Below, one piece after another: positions 58,650 through 64,000 of a stretch of 64,000 nucleotides of DNA (its first letter is position 1; every line of letters starts with the position of its first letter). Both the position numbers and the translations under genes were made by a program. The DNA lies in the NCBI GenBank assembly GCA_026391355.1, contig JAPLDH010000015.1:1-64000 (forward strand), read 5' to 3'. Under the pieces are notes generated by a model. It made no database searches and was not told the DNA's origin. It saw only the letters and a program-made list of their open reading frames with translations. The DNA is from Bacteroidota bacterium (GTDB lineage: Bacteria > Bacteroidota > Bacteroidia > Bacteroidales > FEN-979).

Positions 58650-58830
58650 ATGATGAAATATTCTTAGTCTTTTCCTGGTTCATACATCTTTGTTTGGGTA
58701 ACCTCCTGTTGAATAGAAATGGTATTTCTGCTTTAAACGGATGCCTTATACCTATGCTGAGCGGAAATTGTATTTCCGCTTGGAATATACCAGCATTTGC
58801 AATTCCGCTCATTTTATTTTATATTTGGCA
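58650..58830. repeat. Dispersed palindromes of the GCGGAAATTG type
   Basis: No gene is visible between the transglutaminase-like and the next T9SS gene. AGCGGAAAT-TGT-ATTTCCGCT (about 58760-58780) is a perfect hairpin, with degenerate relatives GAAATGGTATTTCTGC upstream and GCATTTGCAATTCCGCTC downstream. Such stacked hairpins look like remains of repeated intergenic elements. Confidence 0.5.
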
Positions 58831-58878
58831 GAGTTTTATTTCAGATATGATATGGTCATTAAATCAAAATAATGCCCT

Positions 58879-59769
58879 ATGAAAAAGTCTTTAATATTTC
58901 TGGGAATGTTGTGCGTTTTCTGCTCCGCTACCGCACAGACTTACCACCCGCTGGTTGCCACCGGCAAAGTCTGGAGTAACTATCATGATTATTGTAAGTT
59001 AAAAGAATACAGGTTTTCAGAGTTCAACAAATTTGAAGGTGACACACTCATCGATGGCTATACCTATAAAATAGTTTGGAAGTCTCAAGACACAACCCTT
59101 GCTTTCTGGTCGATCGATTCCTATATCCGGGAGGACTCCCTGAAAAGAGTGTACCAGCAATATCCATATGGTACAGATGAAAAACTGATTTATAATTTTG
59201 GTGTCCTGGCAGGAGATTCAATATTTTTACGGGATACATGCGATGAAAATAAATATGTTGTCGATTCTGTTACATGGACCACCCTGCTTGACAATGAACC
59301 CAGGAGGGAATATTATTTGCACAACCCATATTTCAATCTCGGTGAAACCTGGATTGAAGGAGTTGGTTGTACGAAGGGTGCACTCGCAGGAGGCACCTGT
59401 GGTTTTTGTGGAGACCTCGATCCCGAACTAATCTGTTTTTTTGAGCACGACACACTTAAATACCATAATCCTGATTTTGAGGGTTGCTTTGTCATTACAG
59501 GGATACCCGCTACTTCAGATGTACCCGGGATTACTGTTTTTCCCAATCCGGTCTTTGATCACGTAACCTTCAGGTTTGAAAGTCAACTTTGGGATGATGC
59601 TCTTATTGAGATTTGTGACCTCCCTGGAAAGCTTATCTGTTCCAGACAGGTCACAGGTAATTCGATAACAATTAATGTAAAGGATCTTAACCTCTCTCCC
59701 GGAACTTATCTTTACAGGGCATTCCGGCATAAAACCCTGGTGATTTCAGGGAAGCTCAGTATTCTCTGA
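58879..59769 (+). CDS. Secreted protein with T9SS sorting domain
   Basis: A 296-residue cargo protein. A signal peptide (1-20, MKKSLIFLGMLCVFCSATAQ) precedes a domain of about 190 residues of the kind found in many short Bacteroidota secreted proteins (WSNYHDYCKLKEYRFSEF, GDTLIDGYTYKIVW, WIEGVGCTKGALAG with paired cysteines). The last 80 residues (ITVFPNPVFDHVTFRF ... LNLSPGTYLYRAFRHKTLVISGKLSIL) form a type A sorting domain. No function is known. Confidence 0.88.
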   Translation: MKKSLIFLGMLCVFCSATAQTYHPLVATGKVWSNYHDYCKLKEYRFSEFNKFEGDTLIDGYTYKIVWKSQDTTLAFWSIDSYIREDSLKRVYQQYPYGTDEKLIYNFGVLAGDSIFLRDTCDENKYVVDSVTWTTLLDNEPRREYYLHNPYFNLGETWIEGVGCTKGALAGGTCGFCGDLDPELICFFEHDTLKYHNPDFEGCFVITGIPATSDVPGITVFPNPVFDHVTFRFESQLWDDALIEICDLPGKLICSRQVTGNSITINVKDLNLSPGTYLYRAFRHKTLVISGKLSIL

Positions 59770-59786
59770 TATTCCTAAGAAGGCCA

Positions 59787-59932
59787 ATGCAAAATCGCAA
59801 AATGGTAAAACTGAACTCCATTTTACCATCTAACGATTTCTTTTTAACGAACAGACCAGTAAATCTTGAAAGCTTTTGCATCAACCTATACCCGTGAGTG
59901 TGACAGCAGTTTTGAGCAAAGGCATCCTGGGT
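59787..59932 (-). pseudogene. Decayed copy of the response regulator 3' end and its terminator
   Basis: On the minus strand this reads ...SKLLSHSRV*VDAKAFK, matching DKLQVHSRAQVVVKAFK at the end of the LuxR-type regulator (62901-63530) but with a stop inside. The following hairpin region, ATGCAAAATCGCAAAATGG ... CCATTTTACCAT at 59787-59829, has a close copy at 62843-62886 after the intact gene. The segment between the two copies holds the lipoprotein, DUF2279-like, beta-barrel and FISUMP genes. This is the footprint of an old duplication of the regulator. Confidence 0.65.
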
Positions 59933-59938
59933 GGTTGG

Positions 59939-60331
59939 TTAGTCTGTGTACCACATTTTTTTCCCATCGTAATATATACTAAGGACGATTACCTTATCAA
60001 ATACACCATTAGCTGCCCCACTAAATTCATAATCCAATGTTAAAATGGTATTCCCACTCATACCAACGGCAAATGTTTGCTTATAAGGATCCTCGCCAAT
60101 ATTCTCGGCACTCTTAATATTTGTCGAATAGATCACGCAAAGGGTTCCATTAGATACCACCTTGTTTGATTCAGCACAATGATCCGGTATCTGGTAAAAA
60201 TGTGCTGAGTACGGAGACCAATTATAATAATGAACTGTGTAAGCCATTTCCGTTGGCTTACTGCAGCCATCCCAAAATAAAGATAAAGTCACCAAAATAA
60301 TCAGTGTTAAAGTTACGGTTGTTTTTTTCAT
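59939..60331 (-). CDS. Lipoprotein of unknown function
   Basis: A 130-residue protein with a lipoprotein signal: MKKTTVTLTLIILVTLSLFWDGC, where Cys23 is the lipidation site. The mature 107 residues (KPTEMAYTVHYYNWSPYSAHFYQI ... VFDKVIVLSIYYDGKKMWYTD) look like a small beta domain with no recognised family. It is preceded by its own promoter with the regulon-type box at 60414-60436. A decayed response-regulator fragment lies just downstream. Confidence 0.7.
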   Translation of the reverse strand: MKKTTVTLTLIILVTLSLFWDGCSKPTEMAYTVHYYNWSPYSAHFYQIPDHCAESNKVVSNGTLCVIYSTNIKSAENIGEDPYKQTFAVGMSGNTILTLDYEFSGAANGVFDKVIVLSIYYDGKKMWYTD

Positions 60332-60385
60332 ATTCCTTTGAATTTAATAGTGCTGTCAGTAAAGAATGTCCACAATTTATTTATG

Positions 60386-60436
60386 TAAAATTAAAGGGAA
60401 AGAAACGATGCCACAATAGCCCGAACGGGTCATTTT
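60386..60436 (-). promoter_or_regulatory. Promoter with shared box 1 (lipoprotein gene)
   Basis: On the minus strand the box TGACCCGTTCGGGCTATTG (60432-60414) ends in a -33-like TTG; 20 bases later TAATTTTA (60393-60386) fits TAnnTTT. The ATG is at 60331. The box touches the stop codon of the upstream gene. Confidence 0.65.
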
Positions 60437-61461
60437 TTAAAAGTAAAAAGAATGAAATTTCCACCTTTCCTTTCTATTGTATTCTATTGCTGAACAAGGA
60501 ACCTTCAAACAATTTACAATACTAAATATGGTTTTTAAAACTTTGGATTTCGTCCGGATCTTTGTAAAATCCACATCCAATGAAAAATAATATTCCCTGT
60601 AAATGTTATTGTTGTCATAAAAATTAAAAAAGTTTATTCCATATCCAAAGGCAATATTTAACCATGAGGGAATAAATTTTGGCTCTTTGATAAATGACTT
60701 CAGGTTTATTGAAACCCAATAGGTTTGCCCGTTATAATCTTTTAACATTCTGTCAGTAAACTTTGTGCCATATAAAAGGTTGGCAACCCCAAATGTGTCA
60801 TTCGGATAGATCTCTTTATGGGATGAGAATTTGATGGAGATTCTCTGTTCATGCCAGAGTTTCTCCTGTGAAAAAACAATCAATGATCCGGTAAGATTAG
60901 CTACCATATCACCTGGCGAAAAACCCCAATGAGCCGACAATCCATCGAGTATTTCATATGGGGTCAGGAGTAATAACCCAAGGAAACTGCCATAATTCTC
61001 TGCATGATTTTCCTTAACCCCGCTCCATCGTAAAAGTTTCACTCCTGCCAGACCTTCCTGGTAGGATGTCCATAAATGACCTGCTTTATCCATCTGAAGC
61101 CAGTCATTGTTATCATTGTAGAAATGAAACCGGGATTTTGGATATTGCTTATACCAACTTTCGTTGAGGAAATATAAAGTTCCCAGATAAACAACGGCCA
61201 CAATGCTTCCTGTAATGATGAGTCGGTTGGATTTATGTCCGGATTTTTTTTGTGGAAACAGATTTTTTGGGTCCACATATTCATCCCTTTCTGTCAGACC
61301 GCCGGTGTGTATTGACAGAGAATCAGGAATGATAATTTGGGAATGGGGATTAGAAGGATAAGCCGGATGGTTTTTTTTTATACAAAAATTATCCTGGGCT
61401 AATAGAGGAATTTGGATGAGTAAGAAAATGAACCCAAAAAAAAACCTGAACGAGTATTCAT
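60437..61461 (-). CDS. DUF2279-like exported protein, frame broken by a 9-T tract
   Basis: The main frame (60437-61276) gives a DUF2279-type protein: KAGHLWTSYQEGLAGVKLLRWSGV and LLTPYEILDGLSAHWGFSPGDMVANLTGSLIVFSQEKLW, with membrane-associated character. It continues upstream without stop as GFIFLLIQIPLLAQDNF, plainly a signal peptide, but has no start codon there. ATG at 61461, 21 bases after the beta-barrel gene stop, gives MNTRSG and then a run of nine T (61444-61436), after which the frame is wrong by one. Ten T would yield MNTRSGFFFGFIFLLIQIPLLAQ. This is either a sequencing error, a lesion or a slippage switch. Confidence 0.7.
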
Positions 61462-61482
61462 TATCGATTAAATATCAGGTTT

Positions 61483-62040
61483 TTACTTGAATAAATTGAG
61501 TTTATAGGCGGCTCCGATATTAATTCCAAAATAACTCCACTGGCCTGCAATATTCATTTTGGCAGCCAGGAAAACACTCACCTGGTCATTAATTGTATAT
61601 TCCGAACCCAATGCCGGGGCAAGACCAAATTTAGCCATTGTTTTATAGGCAGCGTCTTTGGAATGAAAGGTGCTGAAATATAATCCTAAATCTAACCGTA
61701 TATAAGGTTTAAAACGGCCCAAAGGCATTCCATAGGAATAAAACAGCGAAACAGGAACAACGTGATTACTCAATTTGTATTTAACCGCTTCACGTATAAT
61801 ATCCTGGCCTGAAAAATACAGATAGCCAGCATCTATTCCTGCCTGCATTTTCTCTTTGTAAAATGAATATCCGGCATACAAATCGAGTCCTGTGCCAAAA
61901 GTGTTTATTGTTCTGAAGTCACCGACAGGAATTCCCAGTGCCAGGTTGCCGCCGGCAACAAACTGCGATTTTGCGTTTACTGTAAACATGACTAAAAAAA
62001 TGCTTACAATTAATGTAACAGAGATCATTTTGTGTTTCAT
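61483..62040 (-). CDS. Small outer-membrane beta-barrel protein
   Basis: A 185-residue porin-like protein with a signal peptide (1-26) and the alternating strand pattern of an eight-stranded barrel: FVAGGNLALGIPVGDFRTINTFGTGLDLYAGYSF ... FKPYIRLDLGLYFSTFH ... GINIGAAYKLNLFK ending in an aromatic residue. ATG at 62040 is preferred over a TTG six bases upstream. It is followed by the DUF2279-like gene after 21 bases and preceded by a promoter carrying shared box 2. Confidence 0.8.
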   Translation of the reverse strand: MKHKMISVTLIVSIFLVMFTVNAKSQFVAGGNLALGIPVGDFRTINTFGTGLDLYAGYSFYKEKMQAGIDAGYLYFSGQDIIREAVKYKLSNHVVPVSLFYSYGMPLGRFKPYIRLDLGLYFSTFHSKDAAYKTMAKFGLAPALGSEYTINDQVSVFLAAKMNIAGQWSYFGINIGAAYKLNLFK

Positions 62041-62093
62041 AACCAAGCCTTAAGTATATCATTAATAAGTTTTTTGATTGTCAAAATATTCAT

Positions 62094-62144
62094 CAAAAGT
62101 ACCATGATCAAAAGGTAACTGCAATAGCCCGAACGGGTCATTTT
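62094..62144 (-). promoter_or_regulatory. Promoter with shared box 2 (beta-barrel gene)
   Basis: On the minus strand TGACCCGTTCGGGCTATTG (62140-62122) is followed after exactly 20 bases by TACTTTTG (62101-62094), a perfect -7 consensus, and the ATG is 54 bases downstream. The box overlaps the TGA stop codon of the FISUMP gene. Confidence 0.75.
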
Positions 62145-62737
62145 ACCATAATACAACGCACAGATATACCCATTAATTTAGAAAGGTCGCCGGTGTTAAA
62201 AGTGGAAGACTGGTAGTATAGTATCCAGTAATGTGCACCGAAACCGCCCTGTGTAGCACTCCACCAATTACCATAGGACATAGCGTCGTAAAACATACCT
62301 TTGAAGTCACGCTTGCCACTCCCAATGGCTGTAAAGCCGCTTTCATTGGTTGCTTCTAAATTTTGGGGACCCCAATGCGTTGTGCCGGCTTCTTTTAGTT
62401 TGCGGCCGGCAAACTGCCAACCTCCCAAATAGTTTGCCAGTGTCGTCCACTCCGCATCACAAGGCAAATGCCAACCTGATGGACATATTTTTATTGCCTT
62501 TTCCCAGGTGTAAAGATACCCGTGTGTACTCACATGATTTGCATTGTTTTCCGGAGCCCAACAATCGCTGCCTGTATTGTAAGCAAGGTTTTGTGCCATC
62601 CATGTTTGGGTGCCAATAATTACTGTTTTGTAGGTTTTACCATCTCGCGAATCGGTAAAAACACCAGTTACCTGGGCTTCTGAATACGTTGCAATTAATA
62701 AAATTGCAATTGTCATTAACAAAGATTTGTTTTTCAT
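62138..62737 (-). CDS. FISUMP-domain secreted protein
   Basis: A 199-residue protein: signal peptide (1-21) and one FISUMP domain (Fibrobacter succinogenes major paralogous domain, a C-type-lectin-like fold): FTDSRDGKTYKTVIIGTQTWMAQNLAYNT, KICPSGWHLPCDAEWTTLANYLGG, SGFTAIGSGKRDFKG, YWSATQ-like NWWSATQGGFG, ISVRCIMVK. No sorting domain or lipobox is present. It shares this domain with the 1153-residue protein at 21952-25413. It is flanked by promoters carrying the shared box on both sides. Confidence 0.87.
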   Translation of the reverse strand: MKNKSLLMTIAILLIATYSEAQVTGVFTDSRDGKTYKTVIIGTQTWMAQNLAYNTGSDCWAPENNANHVSTHGYLYTWEKAIKICPSGWHLPCDAEWTTLANYLGGWQFAGRKLKEAGTTHWGPQNLEATNESGFTAIGSGKRDFKGMFYDAMSYGNWWSATQGGFGAHYWILYYQSSTFNTGDLSKLMGISVRCIMVK

Positions 62738-62783
62738 ACTTCTGCATTTAAATAAAATGCTGGTTGATACCGCATTAATATTG

Positions 62784-62834
62784 CAAAAATGAACAAATGG
62801 AAATCTTTACGCAATAGCCCGAACGGGTTATTTT
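62784..62834 (-). promoter_or_regulatory. Promoter with shared box 3 (FISUMP gene)
   Basis: On the minus strand AACCCGTTCGGGCTATTG (62829-62812), 20 bases, then CATTTTTG (62791-62784), one base from TAnnTTTG. The ATG is at 62737. Confidence 0.65.
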
Positions 62835-62842
62835 AATATCAA

Positions 62843-62892
62843 ATGCAAAATCGCAAAATGGTAAAATAGCGCTCCATTTTACCATTTTACCA
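62843..62892. terminator. Hairpin after the response regulator gene
   Basis: AAAATGGTAAAA and TTTTACCATTTT pair across a short loop just after the stop of the regulator gene on the minus strand. The same structure is duplicated at 59787-59829. Confidence 0.55.
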
Positions 62893-62900
62893 TTTGGTTC

Positions 62901-63530
62901 TCAGATCAGCTTTTCCTTAAAAGCCTTTACGACAACCTGCGCCCGTGAGTGCACCTGTAGTTTGTCGTAGATGTTTTTGATGTGATTGTGTACGGTCTGG
63001 ACACTGATGAACAATTTGACAGCCATCACCTCATTGGTCATTCCCTGGGTGATCAGCACAAGTATTTCTTTTTCACGGGGAGTAAGATGGGCCTGTGATT
63101 CCGTTTTTGTTGCTTCAGGTTTTAAAAACGCCATCACCTGCCTGGCCACCATGGGCGTCAATGCAGCCCCTCCATCATAAACCTGCTGTATTGCATCCAG
63201 TATTTTAACCGGGGTTGATTTTTTCAGGATATATCCGTCAGCGCCGTTTTTTATAGCCTCGAGTATATTGTAATCATCTTCGAGTATGGTGAGCATTACA
63301 ATTTTTAGGTCGGGACACTCCTGTTTAAATAGCGGGATGGCTTCAATGCCGCTTAAACCCGGAAGGTTGATATCCAACAATATAACATCCGTTTCAGTAT
63401 AGTTTTCCAGGGCTTCTTCCACGGAGGGATACGCCCATGATACCGTATAATCGGAAAAGGAAGAAATAAGGTACACCAGACTCTGCCTGAATTCGGAATG
63501 ATCTTCAACGATTCCTATGGATATCGACAT
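62901..63530 (-). CDS. LuxR/NarL-family response regulator
   Basis: A 209-residue two-component regulator. The receiver domain (1-120) has the acidic pair Glu9-Asp10, the phospho-acceptor Asp53 in VILLDINLPGLSG, and the switch lysine in GYILKKSTPVK. The LuxR-type helix-turn-helix covers about 148-203 (LTPREKEILVLITQGMTNEVMAVKLFISVQTVHNHIKNIYDKLQVHSRAQ). It lies directly after the histidine kinase gene, with its own promoter bearing a divergent copy of the shared box, suggesting autoregulation and control of the adjacent envelope genes. Confidence 0.93.
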   Translation of the reverse strand: MSISIGIVEDHSEFRQSLVYLISSFSDYTVSWAYPSVEEALENYTETDVILLDINLPGLSGIEAIPLFKQECPDLKIVMLTILEDDYNILEAIKNGADGYILKKSTPVKILDAIQQVYDGGAALTPMVARQVMAFLKPEATKTESQAHLTPREKEILVLITQGMTNEVMAVKLFISVQTVHNHIKNIYDKLQVHSRAQVVVKAFKEKLI

Positions 63531-63544
63531 CTCTAATTTTTATG

Positions 63545-63595
63545 CAAAATAAACACTTTAACCAGGTAATTGTATAGCCTTAATGGGTCATATTT
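63545..63595 (-). promoter_or_regulatory. Promoter with divergent shared box 4 (response regulator gene)
   Basis: On the minus strand ATATGACCCATTAAGGCTATA (63594-63574 region) parallels the other three boxes with four changes, followed after 19 bases by TTATTTTG (63552-63545). It overlaps the TGA stop of the histidine kinase gene and lies about 42 bases before the regulator ATG. Confidence 0.55.
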
Positions 63596-64000
63596 TAAAA
63601 TGCATTATTATTTCTGTTCCTGCACCTTCACCGGAATGGATGGTAAAATCAATTTCTGATTCCTGGGCCCTTCTGCGCATATTTACCAGTCCGTTGCCAT
63701 GTGATCCTTTCTTTGTCTGCTTTGAATCAACCATCCCCACTCCATCATCTTTCAGGTATATCGTACATATATTTTCCTTGATTTCTGCACTGAACTCAAC
63801 ATTCCCGGCTCCTGCATGCCGGATAATATTGTGTAAACCTTCTTTCAGGATTAAAAATGCATCGTTACGAATCTTCTCCTGCAGAATTATGGGATCATCA
63901 GGAATATTAATAGCCGGACGAAAATTGATCTTGTTATCGGTAAGAATTTCAAGCATGTAATTGCTTGTTTTAGAGATCAAACTCTGCAATGAATCATTTC
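63588..64000 (-). CDS. Sensor histidine kinase, C-terminal part (runs off the window)
   Basis: The 136 visible residues are the HATPase domain of a NarX/LiaS-type (HisKA_3) kinase: N-box FLILKEGLHNIIRHAGAGNVEF, G1 box IYLKDDGVGMVDS, G2 box GSHGNGLVNMRRRAQES, and the end GTEIIMHFKI. The frame is still open at the right edge, so the dimerisation/phospho-acceptor and sensor parts lie outside. Its stop codon overlaps the regulator promoter; the pair surely forms one two-component system. Confidence 0.9.
   Translation of the reverse strand, partial: NDSLQSLISKTSNYMLEILTDNKINFRPAINIPDDPIILQEKIRNDAFLILKEGLHNIIRHAGAGNVEFSAEIKENICTIYLKDDGVGMVDSKQTKKGSHGNGLVNMRRRAQESEIDFTIHSGEGAGTEIIMHFKI

Overview
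The window is chromosomal DNA from a member of the Bacteroidota. The evidence is a complete SprA/SOV gene in the conserved order ruvA-sprA-gcvH-vanZ, several secreted proteins ending in type IX secretion (T9SS) sorting domains, FISUMP and IgGFc-binding-type surface proteins, and promoters of the Bacteroidota form TTTG/TTG - about 20 bp - TAnnTTTG. A 14-subunit complex I operon points to a respiring organism. I see no rRNA, tRNA, CRISPR array or origin.

Left accessory region (1-8.25 kb). This is a patchwork of AT-rich plus-strand genes separated by short repeats: a membrane/coiled-coil protein, a broken PIN toxin with its antitoxin, an ORF6N DNA-binding protein, a YCF48/BNR-repeat T9SS cargo, mazEF, and a second antitoxin/PIN pair with a truncated toxin. 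Boundaries look like integron cassette junctions: GTTAG cores at cassette starts are complementary to the sequence at the cassette ends, and attC-like imperfect palindromes occur. Two non-overlapping fragments of group II intron reverse transcriptase lie on the opposite strand, plus a relic of another intron's 3' end. A 221-bp direct repeat occurs twice.

Core region 8.25-40.3 kb. It holds an isochorismatase-like hydrolase, a YncE-like propeller, uvrC, a SEC-C protein, vanZ-gcvH-sprA-ruvA (minus strand), a 1153-aa surface protein (IgGFc-binding-like, Ig-like repeats, FISUMP), two DUF4143-type AAA ATPases, an unusual HExxxH/ExxxD putative metallopeptidase, a dicarboxylate symporter, an aldo/keto reductase-PAP2 operon, HicB-like orphans and cstA.

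Respiratory region 40.3-53.8 kb. nuoA-N are all on the plus strand. A four-helix-bundle (S23/IVS-type) gene bounded by inverted repeats sits between nuoJ and nuoK, and nuoL carries an in-frame tract of 8-bp tandem repeats.

Right region 53.8-64 kb. It has a ferritin-like protein, an Omp28-like T9SS protein, a transglutaminase-like protein with 7- and 8-bp repeat tracts, another T9SS cargo, and then a compact minus-strand cluster: histidine kinase, LuxR-type response regulator, FISUMP protein, beta-barrel protein, DUF2279-like protein and lipoprotein. Four promoters in this cluster share one box, consensus near ATGACCCGTTCGGGCTATTG, that abuts the -33 element. It is the best candidate here for an undescribed local regulon, probably controlled by the two-component system encoded beside it.
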